64,000 nucleotides of DNA, taken from positions 158,218 to 222,217 of the forward strand of contig NZ_RCSU01000012.1 of assembly GCF_003991355.1 (NCBI RefSeq), in the 5' to 3' direction. The notes below the pieces were generated by a model, which saw only the letters and a list, made by a program, of their open reading frames with translations, did not search any database and was not told where the DNA came from. Numbering within the stretch: the stretch's first letter is position 1; every line of letters starts with the position of its first letter. The DNA comes from Pseudoflavitalea rhizosphaerae (GTDB taxonomy: Bacteria > Bacteroidota > Bacteroidia > Chitinophagales > Chitinophagaceae). This document shows, one piece after another, positions 1-7,824 of this stretch. A program made the translations under genes and the position numbers.

Positions 1-2011
1 CAACCACTGCTCTTCCGATCTCTTTCACGCGTCCGTAACCTACGGCCACGGCGATTGTGTTGGCCTGTGTACCAGGAATTACCATGATCGGCAGTTCCAG
101 TTTTTTATTTCCTACAGTGAGCTCGAGCATGGGCTTCATCACTTCCACCTCATACTTGTCTGCACCGCGACTGTTGCTGATATCGATGCCGAACATTTCT
201 TTCGCCATGGCGGGAGAAATGACTGCGTAGTTATCCCAGGAAACGCGGGTGATCGGATCAGGCATTTCGAGCAACCAGGGGTTGTTGCCTTGTTTACCAT
301 CGCCCATCGATACTTTCTGGTAGATCACTACCTCAACATTCCCTGCTTTCTTCATTCCGGCAGCGGCTGCCTGTGCACCTGCTACTGCAGCGCCGTTGAA
401 GGCTGCACCAGCCGGAGCGATCTCGGTTTCGATGATACCATCCTGCAGGGCTTTGTTATAGTTGTCTGCAGTTCCGAGTTTGGCAGTCCAGTAATTCTTG
501 AAGTAGAGATCATATGCTGTTGCGTTGCCAGCCCATTTCAGAAGAGAATCCTGAACAGGTCTTGTATCGAACAGCGGATTGATGGTTGGCTGGATCATGC
601 TGATCTGGCCAGCTTTGAATTCTGCATCACCCCAGCTCTCGAGGAAGTGAGGGGCGGGCAGGGAGTATTTACACCCCTGAGTGGTTTCGTCCATTTTCTC
701 ATTGAAGGAAACGGTAACAGAAACTTTGGCGAGGGCTTTTTTAAATCTTTCTCCGTCGAAGTATTCGTAAGCGGGGTTAACGCGGTCTATCAGGAGCGCG
801 CCCACTCTTCCGGCTTCCATATCAGCAACCAGGGTAGCCATTTCACTGTCCAGACCCTGATGGGTGAGGATGGGAGCAGCCCAGTTGATGGTGGTGCCGT
901 TGGCACCGATTGCTTCGTTGATGGCATTCACCAGGATCTGAACGTTCACATTGTTGCTGTCTGCAACAACCAGCGCTTTGCCTCTGTTGGCAGCCAGGTC
1001 TTTCGCAGCGGCCTCAATGCCTTTCTTCAGGTTGCCTTCAACACCGGCAGCACCCTGACCGTTCACTGCGCTGAGCAGTGCGGCAGCCACAACACCGATC
1101 TGTGAAGGGCGGTGAGTATAACGTTCATCCGCATTCGAACCTGTGAGGCTCATCATGCTTTCGAACTGGTAGTGTTTGCTGATATCGGGGTTCTTTTCGT
1201 TCACCTTTCTTCCTGCGCTGTATCCGCGTTGGAATTCAACGGGGCTCAACCAGGTGGCGAGGAAATCTGCGCCGAGGCTCACGATCACTTTAGCATTTTC
1301 AAACTGATAAGAAGGAATGGCTTTCTTACCGTAAGTGGCTTCGTTGGCCAGGATCATACCGCTATAAGAAGTAGCGTCGAACTGAACATGGCGGCTGCCC
1401 GGATATTTGGCCAGGAATTCGCCGATGACCTGTTTGTATGTGGGAGAGTTTACAGTTGCAGTAAGCAGCACGATGGGAGCGCCGTTGAGGGCTGCCAGTG
1501 CATCAGTGATCTGTTTATCGATCACATCATAATGAACTGCGGTTTTGTTGGCTTCCGGATTGCGGAGGCGGGCAGTGTCGTAAAGGTCCAGCACAGAAGC
1601 CTGTACTCTTGCGGTGGTGGCTCCTTTGGTGGATTTGCTGAGGGTGTTGCCCTCAACTTTGATGGGCCTTCCGTCACGCACTTTCGCTACGATGGGAATT
1701 GCTTCGCCACCGCTGATATAGGTAGTAGCATAGTAATCAGCAACGCCGGGAACGATATCCTGTGGCCTGTTCACATAAGGAACAGCTTTCCTTACGGGAA
1801 CTTCGCAACTGGCGGCAGCCATGGCGGCAGCAGTGCTGAATCCTAAATATTTAAGAAAATCTCTACGGGTTGCAGAACCATTGGCTAATCCGTTGTTGTC
1901 TGCAGCATCTTGAACCGGCAAGTCCTCGTTGAATTCGTTCTCTGCCAACTTTTGATGGGCCTCACTGTTGTTGAGCTCTGTGAAACTCTGCCAGTACTTT
2001 TTTTTAGCCAT
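1..2011 (-). CDS. actB: Alternative complex III iron-sulfur/molybdopterin-like subunit ActB, 3' end outside window
   Basis: N-terminal 670 residues of a large exported protein; the frame stays open to the left window edge. ActB is the periplasmic subunit of alternative complex III, a quinol:cytochrome c oxidoreductase, and combines a molybdopterin-oxidoreductase-like fold with iron-sulfur clusters. Near residues 50-75 there is a twin-arginine signal (SATRRDFLKYLGFSTAAA) followed by AASCE, as in the TAT-variant-translocated ActB proteins of Bacteroidota. The visible region runs through the molybdopterin-like domain (for example a VSLGADFL stretch and MPDPITRVSWDNYAVI). The start ATG is 50 bp after actA, so the two are co-transcribed. 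The remaining act genes should lie to the left. Family assignment is from sequence feel plus the actA neighbour. Confidence 0.88.
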   Translation of the reverse strand, partial: MAKKKYWQSFTELNNSEAHQKLAENEFNEDLPVQDAADNNGLANGSATRRDFLKYLGFSTAAAMAAASCEVPVRKAVPYVNRPQDIVPGVADYYATTYISGGEAIPIVAKVRDGRPIKVEGNTLSKSTKGATTARVQASVLDLYDTARLRNPEANKTAVHYDVIDKQITDALAALNGAPIVLLTATVNSPTYKQVIGEFLAKYPGSRHVQFDATSYSGMILANEATYGKKAIPSYQFENAKVIVSLGADFLATWLSPVEFQRGYSAGRKVNEKNPDISKHYQFESMMSLTGSNADERYTHRPSQIGVVAAALLSAVNGQGAAGVEGNLKKGIEAAAKDLAANRGKALVVADSNNVNVQILVNAINEAIGANGTTINWAAPILTHQGLDSEMATLVADMEAGRVGALLIDRVNPAYEYFDGERFKKALAKVSVTVSFNEKMDETTQGCKYSLPAPHFLESWGDAEFKAGQISMIQPTINPLFDTRPVQDSLLKWAGNATAYDLYFKNYWTAKLGTADNYNKALQDGIIETEIAPAGAAFNGAAVAGAQAAAAGMKKAGNVEVVIYQKVSMGDGKQGNNPWLLEMPDPITRVSWDNYAVISPAMAKEMFGIDISNSRGADKYEVEVMKPMLELTVGNKKLELPIMVIPGTQANTIAVAVGYGRVKEIGRAVV

Positions 2012-2061
2012 TTATATCAGTTTGAAAAATTTGGAAAAAGGGGGCGTTATCGAGTTTTCAA

Positions 2062-3315
2062 TTAATAGTGACATTTCTGACACTCGGTACCGCCGATATC
2101 ACTTACAGTCACGCTGTCTCTTGTTTTATTCTTGATCTCGTTGTGATACTTTTCGTAAATGCTGTAGAACTTGTTGTCAACGAAATCAACTTTTGTTTCA
2201 CGGTGACAGTTCACGCACCATCCCATGCTGAGTTCAGCAACCTGCTTCACTTCATGCATATTGTTGATTTCGCCGTGGCAGGTCTGACATTGTACCTTTC
2301 CAGCTTTCACGTGTTGAGCGTGGCTGAAGAATACGTGATCAGGCAGGTTGTGGATCTTCACCCACTCCACTGGCTTTTCTTCACCTGTATATTGTTTCTT
2401 GGCAGGGTCCCATCCGGCAGCGGCGTAGATCTTCTGGATCTCAGCAGTACCGTTCACTTCGGTTCCGTCTTCTTTATAGATAGGATCACCAGTGTATTCA
2501 TTGATGCTCATGTGACAGTTCATACAAACGTTCACAGAAGGAATGGAAGCCTGTTTACTTTCCATAGCGCCGCCGTGACAGTACAGACAGTTGATCTGGT
2601 TGGTTCCGGCATGCACTTTGTGAGAATAGTAAATCGGTTGTACGGGCTCGTAACCTTTTCTGCGATCGAGGCCGATCATACCTTTGGTTACAAAGAAGCC
2701 GCCGATCACGAAAAGCAATACAGTGATGAGCGCGATATAAGTTTTATTTCTGTAGAAAGGAATAGGCTCTTGTGCTGGAATGCCGTCTTTATCATCGGCC
2801 AGCTTTTTCAGGTTGCTGTTAACACCGAGCATCACGAGGGCTACAACGGCAAGGATCAGGGTAAGAACGCCATAGAGGATTGCGTTGTCTGAAGAACCCA
2901 TTTTACCATCAGCAGGAGCGCCGTCGCCAGTTTTAGCAACAGGAGCTTTATACTCTCGAACATATTTAAGAATGGCTTCGATCTCTTCATCAGTCATCGC
3001 AGGGAATACGTTCATCGGAGTTTTGTTCCACTGAAGGAACAGATCGTTGAAGTATTTATTTCCTGAAGCCAGTACTTTCTGGTTGTTGCGGATCCACTCA
3101 TGAAGAAGTTTTTTATCCTTCACACGGTCCTCGATCCCTTGCAGCTTCGGGCCAGTCAGGTCTTTAACCACACTGTGACAAGTGGCGCAATTATCCTGGA
3201 ACAATTTTGCCCCATCCTGCGCAGTCAACTTATTTCCGAACGACAATAACGTAATCAATAATACACTGAGAAGGGCCCCTCTGGCAATTGGTCTTTGTAC
3301 TCTGTGGTCAATCAT
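2062..3315 (-). CDS. actA: Alternative complex III multiheme cytochrome ActA (fused mono-haem and pentahaem parts)
   Basis: 417 residues with six CxxCH haem-binding sites: CATCH at residue 43, then CLYCH, CMNCH, CQTCH, CVNCH and, at the C-terminus, CQKCH. Order: signal/anchor segment (about residues 13-32), a mono-haem cytochrome c domain, an Ala/Pro/Gly linker, a membrane segment near residue 150 and a second near 195, then a five-haem cytochrome domain. ActA passes electrons from alternative complex III to a terminal oxidase or soluble cytochrome c on the outer face of the inner membrane. Fusion of the mono-haem domain to the pentahaem part fits the Bacteroidota form. It is the first gene of the minus-strand act operon. 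A TATTTTTG box lies about 50 bp upstream and a perfect 18-bp palindrome about 155 bp upstream. Confidence 0.9.
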   Translation of the reverse strand: MIDHRVQRPIARGALLSVLLITLLSFGNKLTAQDGAKLFQDNCATCHSVVKDLTGPKLQGIEDRVKDKKLLHEWIRNNQKVLASGNKYFNDLFLQWNKTPMNVFPAMTDEEIEAILKYVREYKAPVAKTGDGAPADGKMGSSDNAILYGVLTLILAVVALVMLGVNSNLKKLADDKDGIPAQEPIPFYRNKTYIALITVLLFVIGGFFVTKGMIGLDRRKGYEPVQPIYYSHKVHAGTNQINCLYCHGGAMESKQASIPSVNVCMNCHMSINEYTGDPIYKEDGTEVNGTAEIQKIYAAAGWDPAKKQYTGEEKPVEWVKIHNLPDHVFFSHAQHVKAGKVQCQTCHGEINNMHEVKQVAELSMGWCVNCHRETKVDFVDNKFYSIYEKYHNEIKNKTRDSVTVSDIGGTECQKCHY

Positions 3316-3364
3316 ATCAGTTGAATATGACGAGATTATGTGGAAAAATTTCCTGATTTGGCTG

Positions 3365-3372
3365 CAAAAATA
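3365..3372 (-). promoter_or_regulatory. Candidate -7 element for the act operon
   Basis: Reads TATTTTTG on the minus strand, matching the Bacteroidota -7 consensus TAnnTTTG, about 50 bp before the actA start. An upstream TTG lies about 22 bp away, longer than the usual 19-21 bp to the -33 TTTG. Weak, sequence-only evidence. Confidence 0.4.
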
Positions 3373-3468
3373 AGTCAGGATTCTAACAAAATATCAACAT
3401 AGTTAAAATTTTTTTAAGCCAGTCCTGTAGCGGGTTTCAGCCGATTTTTCTATAAAAATCCATTATGT

Positions 3469-3486
3469 CATGACATTAATGTCATG
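3469..3486. promoter_or_regulatory. Perfect 18-bp palindrome, candidate operator
   Basis: CATGACATTAATGTCATG is its own reverse complement. The preceding bases extend it to a second overlapping palindrome, ATGTCATGACAT at 3465-3476, so three ATGTCA/TGACAT half-sites occur within 22 bp. It sits in the divergent region between actA (minus) and the purN fusion (plus). No T-run follows, so it is unlikely to be a terminator. The binding protein is unknown. Confidence 0.45.
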
Positions 3487-3609
3487 TTTTTGTCACCCCA
3501 TTTTGGGGAGAAGCCTGGTGTGGAAAAGCAGCGAATCTCATATAACACAATTATTCAATACAGCGTCCTAAAATGCAAAATCTGACCAAATTGCCTCACT
3601 TTTGCGTCC

Positions 3610-4518
3610 ATGTTTGAAAGGCTTCAGCAAAAATGGAAGGTCAACGGATGGCGCCTGCTTCTCATTCTCGTCACCTTTGCAGTGGGCGGCAGCCTCTGCG
3701 GCTATTTAGGCCGACTCATTCTTAATCAGCTGCACATCAGCCAATCCGTAATACGTATTATATTATATATAGTACTCGTAACCATCCTCTGGCCTTTCTG
3801 CGTCATCCTCATCAGCATACCAACCGGCCAGTTTTTTTTCTTCCGGTCTTATCTCAAAAAAATGGGACAAAGGATCGCAGGCAGAAAAACGCAGGCCTTC
3901 GATAAACTTATCATGAACAAAGAAGGAAACTCATCCCCATTCCGTATCGCCGTATTCGCTTCAGGCGCCGGCTCCAATGCAGCTAAGATCATCGAATATT
4001 TTAAAGGAAAGCCCGGCATCGAGATCGGTCTTATCGTTTGCAACAAACCAGAAGCAGGAGTTTTGAGCATCGCGCAAAAAGAAGGGATCCCTACCCTGCT
4101 CCTCGAAAAAGAAAAGTTCTTCCGTGGCAATGCGTATGTAGATGAACTGCAGCACGCGAATATCAGCTTCATCGTACTCGCTGGTTTCCTCTGGAAAATA
4201 CCAGTAGCGCTGGTGCAGGCATTCAGCGGCCGTATCGTGAACATCCATCCCGCCCTCCTCCCCAATTATGGTGGTAAAGGCATGTATGGAATGCACGTAC
4301 ACAATGCCGTGATCACTGCCAAAGAAAAAGAAAGTGGTATCACAATCCATTTTGTGGACGAAGTGTATGACCACGGCGCAGTGATCTACCAGGCCATCTG
4401 CTCCATCACTGATACTGATACACCGGAAACGCTGGCGCAAAAGATCCATCAACTTGAACACGCACATTATCCACGTGTAATTGAAGAAGTGATCACCGGG
4501 TTGCAAAAACGCAGTTAA
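3610..4518 (+). CDS. purN: DUF6787 membrane domain fused to phosphoribosylglycinamide formyltransferase
   Basis: 302 residues. About residues 1-95 match the DUF6787 pattern (WKVNGWRLLLILVTFAVGG, then a second hydrophobic stretch and SIPTGQFFFFRSYL). Residues about 108-302 are PurN, which transfers a formyl group from 10-formyl-THF to GAR in purine synthesis. The N-terminal loop (FASGAGSNAAKI), catalytic N211 and H213 (NIHPALLPNYGGKG) and the VDEVYDHG aspartates are present, so the enzyme looks intact. An internal ATG at 3913 (residue 102) would give a normal-length PurN; it may be the real enzyme start or an alternative start. There is no stop between the parts, so as read the enzyme is tethered to the membrane. 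Usual PurN length is about 190 residues. Confidence 0.85.
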   Translation: MFERLQQKWKVNGWRLLLILVTFAVGGSLCGYLGRLILNQLHISQSVIRIILYIVLVTILWPFCVILISIPTGQFFFFRSYLKKMGQRIAGRKTQAFDKLIMNKEGNSSPFRIAVFASGAGSNAAKIIEYFKGKPGIEIGLIVCNKPEAGVLSIAQKEGIPTLLLEKEKFFRGNAYVDELQHANISFIVLAGFLWKIPVALVQAFSGRIVNIHPALLPNYGGKGMYGMHVHNAVITAKEKESGITIHFVDEVYDHGAVIYQAICSITDTDTPETLAQKIHQLEHAHYPRVIEEVITGLQKRS

Positions 4519-4578
4519 ATACACCGAACCCTCGGCTACATATCCTATCTTGCTGCTGTATCAATCAATTAAAACACG

Positions 4579-5340
4579 TTGCTGCGGACTGCTCTCTTCA
4601 TATTATTGACCGTGCTGTGCTCTATGACAGTGCTACCTGCCTTATCCCAATCTAGGTTCAAGGTTTCAGGAAGAGTGGTGGACGTAACGAAAGCTGTACC
4701 GCTTCCTTCCGTAACAGTAATGACCACATCGGGAATGGGCACTGCTACAGATTCCATGGGCAGATACAGCATTCCGGTATTGGAAACAGATTCCATCTGG
4801 TTCAGTTATCTGGGAAAGCCGACACCGAAATACGCGGTGAAATCCATTCCGAATATCAACCAGTTTGAATTATCGTTGCACGTTACCGTTACCAATCTCC
4901 CGGTTGTGACGGTGAAAAGTCCCAATTACAGGATGGACTCTTTGCAGAATCGCCGCGACTATGATAAATATTTCAATTACCAGAAACCTGGCCTAAGTCC
5001 CAGTATCAATCCGGATGGCCGCGTTGGTGCAGACCTAAATGAGCTCATCGGCTTTTTCCAGTTCCGCCGCAACAAACGAATGGCCCAGTTCCGCGACCGC
5101 CTTATCCGCGAAGAAGAAGAAAAGTATATCGACCATCGCTTCAGCCGGCCACTGATCATCAAGCTCACCGGCCTTCGTGGCGCTGAACTCGAAGCATTCA
5201 TGATGCAATACCGCCCTTCCGTTTGGTTTGTGCGTGTAGCCACCGATTATGAAGTGGGCATGTATATTAAAGAGTGCTTCCTGAAATACAGGATCATGAA
5301 AATCGAGCAAAGTGTAGAGGAAGAGAGTAAAGAAAAATAG
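4579..5340 (+). CDS. Exported carboxypeptidase-regulatory-like domain protein with TTG start
   Basis: 253 residues: signal peptide (about 1-23, ending ALSQS), one carboxypeptidase D regulatory-like beta-sandwich (about 27-105: VSGRVVDVTKAVPLPSVTV, later DSMGRYSI), then a charged helical tail of about 140 residues with an EEEEKY stretch. The start is TTG: an in-frame TAA ends 6 bp upstream (4570-4572), and the next ATG (4624) would remove most of the signal peptide. Similar proteins are common and uncharacterised in Bacteroidota; the beta domain resembles the N-terminal domain of TonB receptors but no barrel follows. The function is unknown, probably envelope-associated. Confidence 0.75.
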   Translation: MLRTALFILLTVLCSMTVLPALSQSRFKVSGRVVDVTKAVPLPSVTVMTTSGMGTATDSMGRYSIPVLETDSIWFSYLGKPTPKYAVKSIPNINQFELSLHVTVTNLPVVTVKSPNYRMDSLQNRRDYDKYFNYQKPGLSPSINPDGRVGADLNELIGFFQFRRNKRMAQFRDRLIREEEEKYIDHRFSRPLIIKLTGLRGAELEAFMMQYRPSVWFVRVATDYEVGMYIKECFLKYRIMKIEQSVEEESKEK

Positions 5341-5377
5341 ACCATCTAGTTAACTACAGAGTTTCTCTTACCACAAC

Positions 5378-6112
5378 TTACAAATATATTCCTGATGCCG
5401 TGTACGATAATAAAATTTCTGCAGGTGGCATATCCCAGGTAGGCAGGGTTGCAGATCCTTCGCAAGAAAGCCAATAATCAATAACCGAAGAAAAAGGAAT
5501 CCCTGCAACGGTATAATTGTGTTGAAGCAATTGCTTAATTAAGTTGGGGCTTAAAGTGGGTGACCCCATTTCCTGAACGGTCCCAAGCCCATTCAGTAGA
5601 TATGCAGCGTTCGCAAAATTCATATCTACCTCATTCAAAATGTAGTACTCTTTCACGTCAAAAAGATCAACACGATAAGTAAATGTTGCGAAAGGAGTAG
5701 CATCCACATTAATATAAACATAAGTTGGCCAGGTAGCATTTCCAATACTTGCTCCCGTATAAACAACAGTTGGAAAATACCAGACATTCTCATAGAATAA
5801 GTTGCGAGCTATAGAAGCAGTAGAAGCAGTTCTGATCCTGTTTTTTTCCTTATTTATCTTTACTACTTTGGAATTTCTCATTCCAACAATCTTTCTGGTA
5901 TTATAGTAATCATATGCATCCTTGAAAGAAACAAAACCAGCAAGATTTTTAGAAGATGGCGTAGCTGGCGTCAACACAGGTAAAGCAGTCATGTTCTTTC
6001 TAATGAAGTCTTCATAAAAAGTTTCCGGGACTAGTTCTTCCGAAACCTGACTTCTCTCTTTTTTACAACTGAATAATGAAAAGACGATTAATAAGACAGA
6101 TAAGGTTTTCAT
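5378..6112 (-). CDS. Unknown lipoprotein, A+T-rich
   Basis: 244 residues. The lipoprotein signal is clear: MKTLSVLLIVFSLFSCKKER, with cysteine at residue 16. The mature part has many aromatic residues and beta-prone stretches (YYILNEVDMNF, PTYVYINVDATPF), which suggests a secreted beta-rich fold. I do not recognise a family. The coding sequence is visibly richer in A+T than the flanking genes, as is its upstream neighbour on the same strand, and the two may have arrived together. It converges on the TTG-started gene at 4579 with a 37-bp gap and no clear terminator hairpin between them. Confidence 0.65.
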   Translation of the reverse strand: MKTLSVLLIVFSLFSCKKERSQVSEELVPETFYEDFIRKNMTALPVLTPATPSSKNLAGFVSFKDAYDYYNTRKIVGMRNSKVVKINKEKNRIRTASTASIARNLFYENVWYFPTVVYTGASIGNATWPTYVYINVDATPFATFTYRVDLFDVKEYYILNEVDMNFANAAYLLNGLGTVQEMGSPTLSPNLIKQLLQHNYTVAGIPFSSVIDYWLSCEGSATLPTWDMPPAEILLSYTASGIYL

Positions 6113-6188
6113 GCTTTTAGATTATGCGTTAATAACGTATGAAGGATAAAATTGAGACAAGAAAATAAACCGGTTTATCAAATCCATC

Positions 6189-6956
6189 CTATAGTTCACT
6201 CATCGAACTAATGGGAACACGATGTTTCACTATTACATCAGAGGGAATGGTAAACAACCCGCTGTTTAATTTCTCCCTCCGCATAACTCCCACTTCATAC
6301 TTAATATAAAAATTATCTTTTCCGCTATTGGCCACAACCTGCAACTCAAGGATCTGATGGGAAAATCCAGGAACGAAATAATTCAATGGAGATGTCATTG
6401 TCAGCCGTTCTGTAGTGTATTTAATTAAGAAAGTATCCCCTGAACTATAAATAGCTTTTGCGGCCAGACATTTCTTTCCCAGTATCGTATCAACGAATTT
6501 CTTACTACCAAACAAAATAGTATGCTGCTTCAGATTTGGAAAGAGTTTTAAACGATAAAAGGATTCAAACGGGTTATTTTTCAAAGAATCGACTGAGGCA
6601 AATGGCTTACCTTTTTCTTTATAAAAAATGGTGCATTGATTTGTATTCAGGTCGATGAGGTATTTAGGAAAACGCATTGCAGACGCTGCATTTATTTTCA
6701 ATCGCAAATTCTGATGGCTTCTCTGATTTTTTCCGTTATTGCTCAATTCAGGTTCAATTATGCTGTCATTACGCAAGATCTTGTTGCCTTTAATGAAATA
6801 CCGGTAATTGAACGAGGTCGCTGCCGGAGAAATTGAATCTTTAAACCCTTGAACTTTGATAACAATAACCCCTTCCTCATTGTGTACAGTTTCCTGAGCG
6901 ACACAAAAAATCGGAAAGAGTATTGTTGAAGCGAGTACACTAATATACATCCGCAT
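6189..6956 (-). CDS. Unknown exported protein, GLPGLI-like in outline
   Basis: 255 residues from the ATG at 6956; the frame is open to an ATG at 7007, but the first 17 residues there spoil an otherwise good signal peptide (MRMYISVLASTILFPIFCVAQ). The layout is an N-terminal signal, a beta-rich body and a segment around KKFVDTILGKKCLAAKAIYS, which resembles the 'ILGYTCKKA' part of GLPGLI/DUF4412-type secreted proteins of Bacteroidota. The GLPGLI signature itself is missing, so the family link is a guess. A+T-rich like the lipoprotein gene downstream, and probably co-transcribed with it (76-bp gap). Confidence 0.6.
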   Translation of the reverse strand: MRMYISVLASTILFPIFCVAQETVHNEEGVIVIKVQGFKDSISPAATSFNYRYFIKGNKILRNDSIIEPELSNNGKNQRSHQNLRLKINAASAMRFPKYLIDLNTNQCTIFYKEKGKPFASVDSLKNNPFESFYRLKLFPNLKQHTILFGSKKFVDTILGKKCLAAKAIYSSGDTFLIKYTTERLTMTSPLNYFVPGFSHQILELQVVANSGKDNFYIKYEVGVMRREKLNSGLFTIPSDVIVKHRVPISSMSEL

Positions 6957-7097
6957 AAGGATAGGTTTAATTGAATACACTGGTAAAAGATAAAAATAAA
7001 CCTTCACTTGTCATAAAGATTTATCTGAGGTGCTACATTAATACAGCAGAAAACTCATTATATTGATCCCCAGACTTTTCTAAATTCATAATAAATC

Positions 7098-7640
7098 ATG
7101 GACCAACTCAATCTCGGCATCGGCACCCGCCTGCAACACACACAATTCGGACCCGGCGTTATCACCGGCATCCGCTACGCCACTTACCTGATCACTTTCA
7201 TCAATCACGGAACAAAGGAGATCGATAAGAACGACTCCAACCTGGATGAGATCATCCCGGACAATGTAACCGAAGAGATCGAAACCCATAGCGATGTAGA
7301 AAAATCCCTGCTCAAGATCCTGCGTTTGTGGAATGGCGTTAGTGAGGTAGTGCCACTCGGCGACAAATGGAAAGGCGGCGTCATGGTCCTGCAACCGGCA
7401 GACAAATCACAGAAGCCCAAAGAAGTTCCTGTGGAAGTTTTCTTTCATAAGATCGTGATGCTGCGAGACAGGCTCCGCGTGCTGGAACAACAGGTAAATG
7501 TGCACAAACAACTCGGCGACGAGGAAAAAGTAAACCTTCAGCAATATATCACCCGCATCTATGGTACCCTTACCACTTTCAACGTACTGTTCAGGAATAA
7601 GGAACAGTGGTTTGTGGGAGAAAAAGGAACAGGTGAATAA
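7098..7640 (+). CDS. Conserved cytosolic protein with UvrD-C-terminal/Tudor-like N-terminus
   Basis: 180 residues, no signal peptide or membrane segment. Residues 5-40 (LGIGTRLQHTQFGPGVITGI) match the small SH3/Tudor-like domain at the C-terminus of PcrA/UvrD helicases, whose pattern is G-x-V-x-H-x-x-F-G-x-G-x-V. The remainder is charged and helical with a likely coiled coil around VMLRDRLRVLEQQVNVHKQL. Homologous stand-alone proteins occur in Bacteroidota without known function; nucleic-acid or RNA-polymerase association is a guess from the Tudor-like part. Repeat copy A begins 1 bp after the stop codon. Confidence 0.7.
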   Translation: MDQLNLGIGTRLQHTQFGPGVITGIRYATYLITFINHGTKEIDKNDSNLDEIIPDNVTEEIETHSDVEKSLLKILRLWNGVSEVVPLGDKWKGGVMVLQPADKSQKPKEVPVEVFFHKIVMLRDRLRVLEQQVNVHKQLGDEEKVNLQQYITRIYGTLTTFNVLFRNKEQWFVGEKGTGE

Positions 7641-7641
7641 G

Positions 7642-7740
7642 CAAGGTGTTGCCAGTCGTTCGCCTCTGGCGAACGCTGCGTCGCCGGAGGCGACTAAATA
7701 GAAGTCACTCGCCGGGAGGCGAGCGACGGGCCACACCTTG
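7642..7740. repeat. Palindromic multi-hairpin element, copy A (short form)
   Basis: 99 bp with perfect 8-bp ends CAAGGTGT/ACACCTTG in inverted orientation. Inside are three adjacent hairpins: TTCGCC-TCT-GGCGAA, GTCGCC-GGA-GGCGAC and CTCGCC-GGGA-GGCGAG. Compared with the other copies one hairpin unit in the middle is missing, so this looks like an internal deletion. It starts 1 bp after the stop codon of the 7098 gene. Confidence 0.9.
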
Positions 7741-7824
7741 AAACAGCTATTTTTCCGGTGATCAAATTTGATTATGGCGTTCTTAGAACTCTTGATTACA
7801 TTTATTATCTCCAAGACCACCACT

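Noticed and set aside
290..1846. Two long plus-strand open frames (271 and 244 residues)
   Set aside because: They are antisense to actB, which is a recognised gene with a TAT signal; the plus-strand peptides are cysteine- and histidine-rich without domain or signal, as expected of shadow frames.
2068..2892. 274-residue plus-strand frame over actA
   Set aside because: Antisense to a gene with six haem motifs; no independent support.
7642..7740. Repeat copies as a CRISPR array
   Set aside because: The hairpin units are palindromic and contiguous within each copy, without uniform repeats and unique spacers, and copies are tens of kilobases apart; no cas genes.
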